From Amblyomma americanum (Eukaryota > Arthropoda > Arachnida > Ixodida > Ixodidae), in assembly GCF_052857255.1 (NCBI RefSeq), contig NW_027526739.1, positions 1-64,000 of the forward strand: a stretch of 64,000 nt of DNA, in the 5' to 3' direction. A program made the translations under genes and the position numbers. Below the pieces are notes generated by a model. It did no database searches and was not told the DNA's origin. It saw only the letters and a program-made list of their open reading frames with translations. Shown here one piece after another: positions 35,435-48,089 of this stretch (positions within the stretch are counted from its first letter, which is position 1; each line of letters begins with the position of its first letter).

Positions 35435-36855
35435 GACGAGTATCACGTGGATACTTGTAAAACCGATGTGTTCAGATACAGCTCGTTTTGGTATAAAACA
35501 GCTTGTTTCGTTGTTTCAAGCAAGAATACATGCTTTTCGCGCAGTTATAGAAGAAAAAGTTTTGACACGTATCAGAGGAACACTTGTAAAACCGATGTGT
35601 TGTGATTTAGCTCGTTTCGGTCTAAAACAGCTTGTTTCGCTGTATTAAGCACGAATACATGCTTTTCGCGCAGTTATAAGAGAAAAAGTTTTGACGCGTA
35701 TCAGAGGAACACTTGGAAAACCGATGTGTGGTGATTTAGCTCGTTTCGGTCTAAAACAGCTTGTTTCGTCGTATTAAGCACGAATACATGCTTTTCGCGC
35801 AGTTATAAGAGAAAACGTTTAGACGCGTATCAGAGGAATACTTGTAAAACCGATGTGTTGTGATTTAGCTCGTTTCGGTCTAAAACAACTTGTTTCGTTG
35901 TATTAAGCAAGAATACATGCTTTTCGCGCAGTTATAAGAGAAAAAGTTTTGACGCGTATCAGAGGAACACTTGTAAAACCGATGTGTTGTGATTTAGCTC
36001 GTTTCGGTCTAAAACAGCTTGTTTCGCTGTATTAAGCAAGAATACATGCTTTTCGCGCAGTTATAAGAGAAAAAATTTTGACGCGTGTCACAGGGACACT
36101 TGTAAAACCGATGTGTTCAGATTTAGCTCGTTTCGGTCTAAACCAGCTTGTTTCGTTGATTTAAGCACGAATACATGCTTTACGCGCAGTTATGGAAGAA
36201 AAAGTTTTGACGCATATTAGAGAGACACTTGTAAAACCGATGTGTTGTGATTTAGCTCGTTTCGGTCTAAAACAGCTTGTTTCGTTGTATTAAGCACGAA
36301 TACATGCTTTTCGCGCAGTTATAAGAGAAAAAGTTTTGACGCGTATCAGAGGAACACTTGTAAAACCGATATGTTGTGATTTAGCTCATTTCGGTCTAAA
36401 ACAGCTTGTTTCGTTGTATTAGGCACGAATACATGCTTTTCGCGCAGTTATAAGAGAAAAAGTTTTGACGCGTATCAGAGGAAAACTTGTAAAACCGATG
36501 TGTTGTGATTTAGCTCGTTTCGGTCTAAAACAGCTTGTTTCGTTGTATTAAGCAAGAATACATCCTTTTCGCGCAGTTATAAGAGAAAAAGTTTTGACGC
36601 GTGTCACAGGGACACTTGTAAAACCGATGTGTTCAGATTTAGCTCGTTTCGGTCTAAAACAGCTTGTTTCGTTGTATTAAGCACGAATACATGCTTTTCG
36701 CGCAGTTATAAGAGAAAAAGTTTTAAAGGCATGTCACAGGGACACTTGTAAAACCGATGTGTTCAGATTTACCTCGTTTCGGTCTAAAACAGCTTGTTTC
36801 GTTGGACTAAGCACGAATACATACTTTTCGCGCAGTTATAAGAGAAAAAAGTTTT
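35435..36855 (+). repeat. Higher-order block, 11 monomers
   Basis: Type order: 5 1 10 6 1 2 3 1 9 8 4 (1,421 bp). The type-10-like monomer has ACTTGGAAAACC, and its tail has ATAAGAGAAAACG rather than the usual ATAACAG before type 6. The last type 4 has GAATACATAC, also seen near 38376. Confidence 0.86.
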
Positions 36856-37760
36856 GACGAGTATCACGTGGATACTTGTAAAACCGATGTGTTCAGATAC
36901 AGCTCGTTTTGGTATAAAACAGCTTGTTTCGTTGTTTTAAGCAAGAATACATGCTTTTCGCGCAGTTATAGAAGAAAAAGTTTTGACGCGTATCAGAGGA
37001 ACACTTGTAAAACCGATGTGCTGTGATTTAGCTCGTTTCGGTCTAAAACAGCTTGTTTCGCTGTATTAAGCAAGAATACATGCTTTTCGCGCAGTTATAA
37101 GAGAAAAAGTTTTGACGCGTGTCACAGGGACACTTGTAAAACCGATGTGTTCAGATTTAGCTCGTTTCGGTCTAAAACAGCTAGTTTCGTTGATTTAAGC
37201 ACGAATACATGCTTTACGCGCTGTTATAGAAGAAAAAGTTTTGACGCGTATTAGAGAGACACTTCTAAAACCGATGTGTTGTGATTTAGCTCGTTTCGGT
37301 CCAAAACAGCTTGTTTCGTTGTATTAAGCACGAATACATGCTTTTCGTGCAGTTATAAGAGAAAACATTTTGACGCGTGTCACAGGGACACTTGTAAAAC
37401 CGATGTGTTCAGATTTAGCTCGTTTCGGTCTAAAACAGCTTGTTTCGTTGATTTAAGCACGAATACATGCTTTACGCGCAGCTATAGAAGAAAAAGTTTT
37501 GACGCGTATTAGAGAGACACTTGTAAAACCGATGTGTTGTGATTTAGCTCGTTTCGGTCTAAAACAGCTTGTTTCGCTGTATTAAGCAGGAATACATGCT
37601 TTTCGCGCAGTTATAAGAGAAAAAGTTTTAAAGGCGTGTCACAGGGACACTTGTAAAACCGATGTGTTCAGATTTACCTCGTTCCGGTCTAAAACAGCTT
37701 GTTTCGTTGGACTAAGCACAAATACATGTTTTTCGCGCAGTTATAAGAGAAAAAAGTTTT
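36856..37760 (+). repeat. 7-mer unit, copy 1
   Basis: Type order: 5 1 8 3 2 3 4 (905 bp). Shared private marks with copy 2 (38408) are GATGTGCTGTG, CGCGCTGTTATAG, CACTTCTAAAACC, AGAAAACATTTTGAC and TCGTTCCGGTC. Confidence 0.92.
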
Positions 37761-38407
37761 GACGAGTACCACGTTGATACTTGTAAAACCGATGTGTTCA
37801 GATACAGCTCGTTTTGGTATAAAACAGCTTGTTTCGTTGTTTCAAGCAAGAATACATGCTTTTCGCGCAGTTATAGAAGAAAAAGTTTTGACGCGTATTA
37901 GAGAGACACTTGTAAAACCGATGTGTTGTGATTTAGCTCGTTTCGGTCTAAAACAGCTTGTTTCGTTGTATTAAGCAAGAATACATGCTTTTCGCGCAGT
38001 TATAAGAGAAAACGTTTTGACGCGTATCAGAGGAACACTTGTAAAACCGATGTGTTGTGATTTAGCTCGTTTCGGTCTAAAACAGCTTGTTTCGCTGTAT
38101 TAAGCAAGAATACATGCTTTTCGCGCAGTTATAAGAGAAAAAATTTTGACGCGTGTCACTGGGACACTTGTAAAACCGATGTGTTCAGATTTAGCTCGTT
38201 TCGGTCTAAAACAGCTTGTTTCGTTGATTTAGGCACGAATACATGCTTTACGCGCAGTTATAGAAGAAAAAGTTTTAAAGGCATGTCGCAGGGACACTTG
38301 TAAAACCGATGTGTTCAGATTTACCTCGTTTCGGTCTAAAACAGCTTGTTTCGTTGGACTAAGCACGAATACATACTTTTCGCGCAGTTATAAGAGAAAA
38401 AAGTTTT
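37761..38407 (+). repeat. 5-mer unit between the 7-mers
   Basis: Type order: 5 3 1 2 4 (647 bp). The type-5 monomer has a broken dyad (TACCACGTTGATAC). The type 2 has GTGTCACTGGG and GTTGATTTAGG, both also present in the block at 39313. Confidence 0.9.
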
Positions 38408-39312
38408 GACGAGTATCACGTGGATACTTGTAAAACCGATGTGTTCAGATACAGCTCGTTTTGGTATAAAACAGCTTGTTTCGTTGTTTTAAGCAAGAAT
38501 ACATGCTTTTCGCGCAGTTATAGAAGAAAAAGTTTTGACGCGTATCAGAGGAACACTTGTAAAACCGATGTGCTGTGATTTAGCTCGTTTCGGTTTAAAA
38601 CAGCTTGTTTCGCTGTATTAAGCAAGAATACATGCTTTTCGCGCAGTTATAAGAGAAAAAGTTTTGACGCGTGTCACAGGGACACTTGTAAAACCGATGT
38701 GTTCAGATTTAGCTCGTTTCGGTCTAAAACAGCTAGTTTCGTTGATTTAAGCACGAATACATGCTTTACGCGCTGTTATAGAAGAAAAAGTTTTGACGCG
38801 TATTAGAGAGACACTTCTAAAACCGATGTGTTGTGATTTAGCTCGTTTCGGTCCAAAACAGCTTGTTTCGTTGTATGCAGCACGAATACATGCTTTTCGC
38901 GCAGTTATAAGAGAAAACATTTTGACGCGTGTCACAGGGACACTTGTAAAACCGATGTGTTCAGATATAGCTCGTTTCGGTCTAAAACAGCTTGTTTCGT
39001 TGATTTAAGCACGAATACATGCTTTACGCGCAGCTATAGAAGAAAAAGTTTTGACGCGTATTAGAGAGACACTTGTAAAACCGATGTGTTGTGATTTAGC
39101 TCGTTTCGGTCTAAAACAGCTTGTTTCGCTGTATTAAGCAGGAATACATGCTTTTCGCGCAGTTATAAGAGAAAAAGTTTTAAAGGCGTGTCACAGGGAC
39201 ACTTGTAAAACCGATGTGTTCAGATTTACCTCGTTCCGGTCTAAAACAGCTTGTTTCGTTGGACTAAGCACCAATACATGCTTTTCGCGCAGTTATAAGA
39301 GAAAAAAGTTTT
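38408..39312 (+). repeat. 7-mer unit, copy 2
   Basis: Same order and same 905-bp length as copy 1. Differences include TTGTATGCAGCACG for TTGTATTAAGCACG near 38874 and GATATAGCTCG near 38964. These substitutions remove stops and create a 71-codon plus-strand frame at 38793-39008 and a 62-codon minus-strand frame at 38747-38935. Neither looks like a gene. Confidence 0.92.
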
Positions 39313-40086
39313 GACGAGTATCACGTGGATACTTGTAAAACCGATGTGTTCAGATACAGTTCGTTTTGGTATAAAACAGCTTGTTTCGTTGTTTCAAGCA
39401 AGAATACATGCTTTTCGCGCAGTTATAGAAGAAAAAGTTTTGACGCGTATTAGAGACACTTGTAAAACCCATGTGTTGTGATTTAGCTCGTTTCGGTCTA
39501 AAACAGCTTGTTTCGTTGTATTAAGCAAGAATACATGCTTTTCGCGCAGTTATAAGAGAAAAAGTTTTGACGCGTATCAGAGGAACACTTGTAAAACCGA
39601 TGTGTTGTGATTTAGCTCGTTTCGGTCTAAAACAGCTTGTTTCGCTGTATTAAGCAAGAATACATGCTTTTCGCGCAGTTATAGGAGAAAAAATTTTGAC
39701 GCGTGTCACTGGGACACTTGTAAAACCGATGTGTTCAGATTTAGCTCGTTTCGGTCTAAAACAGCTTGTTTCGTTGATTTAGGCACGAATACATGCTTTA
39801 CGCGCAGTTATAGAAGAAAAAGTTTTGACGCGTATTAGAGAGACACTTGTAAAATCGATGTGTTGTGATTTAGCTCGTTTCGGTATAAAACAGCTTGTTT
39901 CGCTGTATTAAGCAGGAATACATGCTTTTCGCGCAGTTATAAGAGAAAAAGTTTTAAAGGCGTGTCACAGGGACACTTGTAAAACCGATGTGTTCAGATT
40001 TACATCGTTTCGGTCTAAAACAGCTTGTTTCGTTGGACTAAGCACGAATACATGCTTTTCGCGCAGTTATAAGAGAAAAAAGTTTT
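39313..40086 (+). repeat. Short higher-order block, 6 monomers
   Basis: Type order: 5 3 1 2 3 4 (774 bp). It resembles the 5-mer at 37761 with an extra type 3. The first type 3 has TATTAGAGACAC (2 bp short), and the later type 3 carries GGTATAAAAC, a type-5 word in a type-3 context (about 39882). Confidence 0.88.
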
Positions 40087-43000
40087 GACGAGTATCACGT
40101 GGATACTTGTAAAACCGATGTGTTCAGATACAGCTCGTTTTGGTATAAAACAGCTTGATTCGTTCTTTTAAGCAAGAATACATGCTTTTCGCGCAGTTAT
40201 AGAAGAAAAAGTTTTGACGCGTATCAGAGGAACACTTGTAAAACCGATGTGTTCAGATTTAGCTCGTTTCGGTCTAAAACAGCTTGTTTCGTTGTATTAA
40301 GCACGAATACATGCTTTACGCGCAGTTATAGAAGAAAAAGTTTTGACGCGTATTAGAGAGACACTTGTAAAACCGATGTGTTGTGATTTAGCTCGTTTCG
40401 GTCCAAAACAGCTTGTTTCGTTGTTTTAAGCACGAATACATGCTTTTCGCGCAGTTATAAGAGAAAAAGTTTTGACGCGTATCAGAGGAACACTTGTAAA
40501 ACCGATGTGTGGTGATTTAGCTCGTTTCGGTCTAAAACAGCTTGTTTCGCCGTATTAAGCACGAATACATGCTTTTCGCGCAGTTATAACAGAAAAAGTT
40601 TAGACGCGTATCAGAGGAATACTTGTAAAACCGATGTGTTGTGATTTAGCTCGTTTCGGTCTAAAACAGCTTGTTTCGTTGTATTAAGCAAGAATACATG
40701 CTTTTCGCTCAGTTATAAGAGAAAAAGTTTTGACGCGTATCAGAGGAACACTTGTAAAACCGATGTGTTGTGATTTAGCTCGTTTCGGTCTCAAACAGCT
40801 TGTTTCGCTGTATTAAGCAAGAATACATGCTTTTCGCGCAGTTATAAGAGAAAACATTTTGACGCGTGTCACAGGGACACTTGTAAAACCGATGTGTTCA
40901 GATTTAGCTCGTTTCGGTCTAAAACAGCTTGTTTCGTTGATTTAAGCACGAATACATGCTTTACGCGCAGCTATAGAAGAAAAAGTTTTGACGCGTATTA
41001 GGGAGACACTTGTAAAACCGATGTGTTGTGATTTAGCTCGTTTCGGTCTAAAACAGCTTGTTTCGCTGTATTAAGCAGGAATACATGCTTTTCGCGCAGT
41101 TATAAGAGAAAAAAGTTTTGACGCGTATCAGAGGAACACTTGGAAAACCGATGTGTTGTGATTTAGCTCGTTTCGGTCTAAAACAGCTTGTTTCGCTGTA
41201 TTAAGCAAGAATACATGCTTTTCGCGCAGTTATAAGAGAAAAAATTTTGACGCGTGTCACAGGGACACTTGTAAAACCGATGTGTTCAGATTTAGCTCGT
41301 TTCGGTCTAAAACAGCTTGTTTCGTTGATTTAAGCACGAATACATGCTTTACGCGCAGTTATGGAAGAAAAAGTTTTGACGCGTATTAGAGAGACACTTG
41401 TAAAACCGATGTGTTGTGATTTAGCTCGTTTCGGTCTAAAACAGCTCGTTTCGTTGTATTAAGCACGAATACATGCTTTTCGCGCAGTTATAAGAGAAAA
41501 AGTTTTGACGCGTATCAGAGGAACACTTGTAAAACCGATGTGTTGTGATTTAGCTCGTTTCGGTCTAAAACAGCTTGTTTCGTTGTATTAAGCACGAATA
41601 CATGCTTTTCGCGCAGTTATGAGAGAAAAAGTTTTGAAGCGTATCAAAGGAAAACTTGTAAAACCGATGTGTTGTGATTTAGCTCGTTTCGGTCTAAAAC
41701 AGCTTGTTTCGCTGTATTAAGCAAGAATACATCCTTTTCGCGCAGTTATAAAAGAAAAAGTTTTGACGCGTGTCACAGGGACACCTGTAAAACCGATGTG
41801 TTCAGATTTAGCTCGTTTCGGTCTAAAACAGCTTGTTTCGTTGTATTAAGCACGAATACATGCTTTTCGCGCAGTTATAAGAGAAAAAGATTTAAAGGCA
41901 TGTCACAGGGACACTTGTAAAACCGATGTGTTCAGATTTACCTCGTTTCGGTCTAAAACAGCTTGTTTCGTTGGACTAAGCACGAATACATGCTTTTCGC
42001 GCAGTTATAAGAGAAAAAGTTTTGACGCGTATCAGAGGAACACTTGTAAAACCGATGTGTTCAGATTTAGCTCGTTTCGGTCTAAAACAGCTTGTTTCGT
42101 TGTATTAAGCACGAATACATGCTTTACGCGCAGTTCTAGAAGAAAAAGTTTTGACGCGTATTAGAGAGACACTTGTAAAACCGATGTGTTGTGATTTAGC
42201 TCGTTTCGGTCCAAAACAGCTTGTTTCGTTGTATTAAGCACGAATACATGCTTTTGTCGCAGTTATAAGAGAAAAAGTTTTGACGCGTATCAGAGGAACA
42301 CTTGTAAAACCGATATGTGGTGATTTAGCTCGTTTCGGTCTAAAACAGCTTGTTTCGTCGTATTAAGCACGAATACATGCTTTTCGTGCAGTTATAACAG
42401 AAAAAGTTTAGACGCGTATCAGAGGAATACTTGTAAAACCGATGTGTTGTGATTTAGCTCGTTTCGGTCTAAAACAGCTTGTTTCGTTGTATTAAGCAAG
42501 AATACATGCTTTTCGCGCAGTTATAAGAGAAAAAGTTTTGACGCGTATCAGAGGAACACTTGCAAAACCGATGTGTTGTGATTTAGCTCGTTTCGGTCTA
42601 AAACAGCTTGTTTCGTTGTATTAAGCACGAATACATGCTTTTCGCGCAGTTATAAGAGAAAAAGTTTTGACGCGTATCAGAGGAAAACTTGTAAAACCGA
42701 TGTGTTGTGATTTAGCTCGTTTCCGTCTAAAACACCTTGTTTCGCTATATTAAGCAAGAATACATCCTTTTCGCGCAGTTATAAGAGAAAAAGTTTTGAC
42801 GCGTGTCACAGGGACACTTGTAAAACCGATGTGTTCAGATTTAGCTCGTTTCGGTCTAAAACAGCTTGTTTCTTTGTATTAAGCACGAATACATGCTTTT
42901 CGCGCAGTTATAAGAGAAAAAGTTTTAAAGGCATGTCACAGGGACACTTGTAAAACCGATGTGTTCAGATTTACCTCGTTTCGGTCTAAAACAGCTTGTT

Positions 43001-44218
43001 TCGTTGGACTAAGCACGAATACATGCTTTTCGCGCAGTTATAAGAGAAAAAGTTTTGACGCGTATCAGAGGAACACTTGTAAAACCGGTGTGTTGTGATT
43101 TAGCTCGTTTCGGTCTAAAACAGCTAGTTTTGCTGTATTAAGCAAGAATACATGCTTTTCGCGCAGTTATAAGAGAAAAAGTTTTGACGCGTGTCACAGG
43201 GACACTTGTAAAACCGATGTGTTGTGATTTAGCTCGTTTCGGTCTAAAACAGCTTGTTTCGCTGTATTAAGCAAGAATACATGCTTTTCGCGCAGTTATA
43301 AGAGAAAAAATTTTGACGCGTGTCACAGGGAAACTTGTAAAACCGATGTGTTCAGATTTAGCTCGTTTCGGTCTAAAACAGCTTGTTTCGTTGTATTAAG
43401 CACGAATACATGCTTTACGCGCAGTTATAGAAGAAAAAGTTTTGACGCCTATTAGAGAGACACTTGTAAAACCGATGTGTTGTGATTTAGCTCGTTTCGG
43501 TCCAAAACAGCTTGTTTCGTTGTTTTAAGCACGAATACATGCTTTTCGCGCAGTTATAAGAGAAAAAGTTTTGACGCGTATCAGAGGAACACTTGTAAAA
43601 CCGATGTGTTGTGATTTAGCTCGTTTCGGTCTAAAACAGCTTGTTTCGCTGTATTAAGCACGAATACATGATTTTCGCGCAGTTATAACAGAAAAAGTTT
43701 AGACGCGTATCAGAGGAATACTTGTAAAACCGATGTGTTGTGATTTAGCTCGTTTCGGTCTAAAACAGCTTGTTTCGTTGTATTAAGCAAGAATACATGC
43801 TTTTCGCGCAGTTATAAGAGAAAAAGTTTTGACGCGTATCAGAGGAACACTTGTAAAACCGATGTGTTGTGATTTAGCTCGTTTCGGTCTCAAACAGCTT
43901 GTTTCGCTGTATTAAGCAAGAATACATGCTTTTCGCGCAGTTATAAGAGAAAACATTTTGACGCGTGTCACAGGGACACTTGTAAAACCGATGTGTTCAG
44001 ATTTAGCTCGTTTCGGTCTAAAACAGCTTGTTTCGTTGATTTAAGCACGAATACATGCTTTACGCGCAGCTATAGAAGAAAAAGTTTTGACGCGTATTAG
44101 AGAGACACTTGTAAAACCGATGTGTTGTGATTTAGCTCGTTTCGGTCTAAAACAGCTTGTTTCGCTGTATTAAGCAGGAATACATGCTTTTCGCGCAGTT
44201 ATAAGAGAAAAAAGTTTT
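40087..44218 (+). repeat. Long block, 32 monomers, entry into the second family
   Basis: Type order: 5 1/8 3 10 6 1 2 3 1 2 3 1 9 8 4 1/8 3 10 6 1 9 8 4 11 7 2 3 1 6 1 2 3 (4,132 bp). The 1/8 monomers have TATCAGAGGAAC with GTGTTCAG, a combination confined to this half of the window. It contains the first copy (41120-44476) of the unit that opens with ACTTGGAAAACC. Confidence 0.85.
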
Positions 44219-44476
44219 GACGAGTATCACTTGGACACTTGTAAAACCGATGTGTTCAGATACAGCTCGTTTTGGTATAAAACAGCTTGTTTCGTTATTT
44301 CAAGCAAGAATACATGCTTTTCGCGCAGTTATAGAAGAAAAAGTTTTGACACTTATCAGAGGAACACTTGTAAAACCGATGTGTTGTGATTTAGCTCGTT
44401 TCGGTCTATAACCGCTTGTTTCGCTGTATTAAGCACGAATACATGCTTTTCGCCCAGTTATAAGAGAAAAAGTTTT
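41120..44476 (+). repeat. Second-family unit, copy 1 (26 monomers)
   Basis: It starts at a type 1 with ACTTGGAAAACC and runs 1 2 3 1 9 8 4 1/8 3 10 6 1 9 8 4 11 7 2 3 1 6 1 2 3 5 1. Length is 3,357 bp. Marks shared with copies 2 and 3 are CAGCTCGTTTCG, AGTTATGAGAG, TATCAAAGG, GGGACACCTG and ACTTGCAAAACC. Confidence 0.87.
44219..44476 (+). repeat. Last full type-5 monomer plus one type 1
   Basis: This type-5 monomer has CACTTGGACAC, so the CACGTG dyad is gone. It is preceded by a type 3 rather than by type 4 as all other full copies are. The following monomer has GACACTTATCAG, GGTCTATAACCGC and CGCCCAG. Confidence 0.9.
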
Positions 44477-47400
44477 GACGCGTATCAGAGGAACACTTGG
44501 AAAACCGATGTGTTGTGATTTAGCTCGTTTCGGTCTAAAACAGCTTGTTTCGCTGTATTAAGCAAGAATACATGCTTTTCGCGCAGTTATAAGAGAAAAA
44601 ATTTTGACGCGTGTCACAGGGACACTTGTAAAACCGATGTGTTCAGATTTAGCTCGTTTCGGTCTAAAACAGCTTGTTTCGTTGATTTAAGCACGAATAC
44701 ATGCTTTACGCGCAGTTATGGAAGAAAAAGTTTTGACGCGTATTAGAGAGACACTTGTAAAACCGATGTGTTGTGATTTAGCTCGTTTCGGTCTAAAACA
44801 GCTCGTTTCGTTGTATTAAGCACGAATACATGCTTTTCGCGCAGTTATAAGAGAAAAAGTTTTGACGCGTATCAGAGGAACACTTGTAAAACCGATGTGT
44901 TGTGATTTAGCTCGTTTCGGTCTAAAACAGCTTGTTTCGTTGTATTAAGCACGAATACATGCTTTTCGCGCAGTTATGAGAGAAAAAGTTTTGACGCGTA
45001 TCAAAGGAAAACTTGTAAAACCGATGTGTTGTGATTTAGCTCGTTTCGGTCTAAAACAGCTTGTTTCGCTGTATTAAGCAAGAATACATCCTTTTCGCGC
45101 AGTTATAAGAGAAAAAGTTTTGACGCGTGTCACAGGGACACCTGTAAAACCGATGTGTTCAGATTTAGCTCGTTTCGGTCTAAAACAGCTTGTTGCGTTG
45201 TATTAAGCACGAATACATGCTTTTCGCGCAGTTATAAGAGAAAAAGTTTTAAAGGCATGTCACAGGGGCACTTGTAAATCCGATGTGTTCAGATTTACCT
45301 CGTTTCGGTCTAAAACAGCTTGTTTCGTTGGACTAAGCACGAATACATGCTTTTCGCGCAGTTATAAGAGAAAAAGTTTTGACGCGTATCAGAGGAACAC
45401 TTGTAAAACCGATGTGTTCAGATTTAGCTCGTTTCGGTCTAAAACAGCTTGTTTCGTTGTATTAAGCACGAATACATGCTTTACGCGCAGTTATAGAAGA
45501 AAAAGTTGACGCGTATTAGAGAGACACTTGTAAAACCGATGTGTTGTGATTTAGCTCGTTTCGGTCCAAAACAGCTTGTTTCGTTGTATTAAGCACGAAT
45601 ACATGCTTTTCGCGCAGTTATAAGAGAAAAAGTTTTGACGCGTATCAGAGGAACACTTGTAAAACCGATGTGTGGTGATTTAGCTCGTTTCGGTCTAAAA
45701 CAGCTTGTTTCGTCGTATTAAGCACGAATACATGCTTTTCGCGCAGTTATAACAGAAAAAGTTTAGACGCGTATCAGAGGAATACTTGTAAAACCGATGT
45801 GTTGTGATTTAGCTCGTTTCGGTCTAAAACAGCCTGTTTCGTTGTATTAAGCACGAATACATGCTTTTCGCGCAGTTATAAGAGAAAAAGTTTTGACGCG
45901 TATCAGAGGAACACTTGCAAAACCGATGTATTGTGATTTAGCTCGTTTCGGTCTAAAACAGCTTGTTTCGTTGTATTAAGCACGAATACATGCTTTTCGC
46001 GCAGTTATAAGAGAAAAAGTTTTGACGCGTATCAGAGGAAAACTTGTAAAACCGATGTGTTGTGATTTAGCTCGTTTCCGTCTAAAACAGCTTGTTTCGC
46101 TGTATTAAGCAAGAATACATCCTTTTCGCGCAGTTATAAGAGAAAAAGTTTTGACGCGTGTCACAGGGACACTTGTAAAACCGATGTGTTCAGATTTAGC
46201 TCGTTTCGGTCTAAAACAGCTTGTTTCGTTGTATTAAGCACGAATACATGCTTTTCGCGCAGTTATAAGAGAAAAAGTTTTAAAGGCATGTCACAGGGAC
46301 ACTTGTAAAACCGATGTGTTCAGATTTACCTCGTTTCGGTCTAAAACAGCTTGTTTCGTTGGACTAAGCACGAATACATGCTTTTCGCGCAGTTATAAGA
46401 GAAAAAGTTTTGACGCGTATCAGAGGAACACTTGTAAAACCGGTGTGTTGTGATTTAGCTCGTTTCGGTCTAAAACAGCTAGTTTCGCTGTATTAAGCAA
46501 GAATACATGCTTTTCGCGCAGTTATAAGAGAAAAAGTTTTGACGCGTGTCACAGGGACACTTGTAAAACCGATGTGTTGTGATTTAGCTCGTTTCGGTCT
46601 AAAACAGCTTGTTTCGCTGTATTAAGCAAGAATACATGCTTTTCGCGCAGTTATAAGAGAAAAAATTTTGACGCGTGTCACAGGGACACTTGTAAAACCG
46701 ATGTGTTCAGATTTAGCTCGTTTCGGTCTAAAACAGCTTGTTTCGTTGATTTAAGCACGAATACATGCTTTACGCGCAGTTATAGAAGAAAAAGTTTTGA
46801 CGCGTATTAGAGAGACACTTGTAAAACCGATGTGTTGTGATTTAGCTCGTTTCGGTCTAAAACAGCTTGTTTCGCTGTATTAAGCAGGAATACATGCTTT
46901 TCGCGCAGTTATAAGAGAAAAAGTTTTAAAGGCGTGTCACAGGGACACTTGTAAAACCGATGTGTTCAGATTTACCTCGTTTCGGTCTAAAACAGCTTGT
47001 TTCGTTGGACTAAGCACGAATACATGCTTTTCGCGCAGTTATAAGAGAAAAAGTTTTGACGCGTGTCACAGGGACACTTGTAAAACCGATGTGTTCAGAT
47101 TTAGATCGTTTCGGTCTAAAACAGCTTGTTTCGTTGTATTAAGCACGAATACATGCTTTACGCGCAGTTATAGAAGAAAAAGTTTTGACGCGTATTAGAG
47201 AGACACTTGTAAAACGGATGTGTTGTGATTTAGCTCGTTTCGGTCCAAAACAGCTTGTTTCGTTGTATTAAGCACGAATACATGCTTTTCGCACAGTTAT
47301 AAGAGAAAAGTTTTGACGCGTATCAGAGGAACACTTGTAAAACCGATGTGTGGTGATTTAGCTCGTTTTGGTCTAAAACAGCTTGTTTCGTCGTATTAAG

Positions 47401-48089
47401 CACGAATACATGCTTTTCGCGCAGTTATAACAGAAAAAGTTTAGACGCGTATCAGAGGAATACTTGTAAAACCGATGTGTTGTGATTTAGCTCGTTTCGG
47501 TCTAAAACAGCTTGTGTCGTTGTATTAAGCACGAATACATGCTTTTCGCGCAGTTATAAGAGAAAAAGTTTTGGCGCGTATCAATGGAAAACTTGTAAAA
47601 CCGATGTGTTGTGATTTAGCTCGTTTCGGTCTAAAACAGCTTGTTTCGCTGTATTAAGCAAGAATACATGCTTTTCGCGCAGTTATAAGAGAAAAAATTT
47701 TTACGCGTGTCACAGGGACACTTGTAAAACCGATGTGTTCAGATTTAGCTCGTTTCGGTCTAAAACAACTTGTTTCGTTGATTTAAGCACGAATACATGC
47801 TTTACGCGCAGTTATAGAAGAAAAAGTTTTGACGCGTATTAGAGAGACACTTGTAAAACCGATGTGTTGTGATTTAGCTCGTTTCGGTCTAAAACAGCTT
47901 GTTTCGCTGTATTAATTAGGAATACATGCTTTTCGCGCAGTTATAAGAGAAAAAGTTTTAAAGGCGTGTCACAGGGACACTTGTAAAACCGATGTGTTCA
48001 GATACAGCTCGTTTTGGTATAAAACAGCTTGTTTCGTTATTTCAAGCAAGAATACATGCTTTTCGCCCAGTTATAAGAGAAAAAGTTTT
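44477..48089 (+). repeat. Second-family unit, copy 2 (28 monomers)
   Basis: Type order: 1 2 3 1 9 8 4 1/8 3 10 6 1 9 8 4 11 7 2 3 4 8d 3 10 6 9 2 3 4/5 (3,613 bp). First appearance of 8d (TTTAGATCG, near 47100) and of ATTAATTAGG (47911). One monomer has AAAGTTGACG (2 bp short) near 45505. Confidence 0.88.
47961..48089 (+). repeat. Chimeric monomer 4/5
   Basis: The head is type 4 (TTTTAAAGGCGTGTCAC, GTGTTCAG), followed by type-5 GATACAGCTCGTTTTGG, GTATAAAAC and TTATTTCAAGCAAG. It ends CGCCCAG, as the monomer before 44477 does. No type-5 sequence was found to the right of it. Confidence 0.9.

Noticed and set aside
38747..38935. 62-codon frame on the minus strand
   Set aside because: It exists only because of local substitutions in one 7-mer copy (TATGCAGC for TATTAAGC among them). 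The sister copy at 36856 lacks it.
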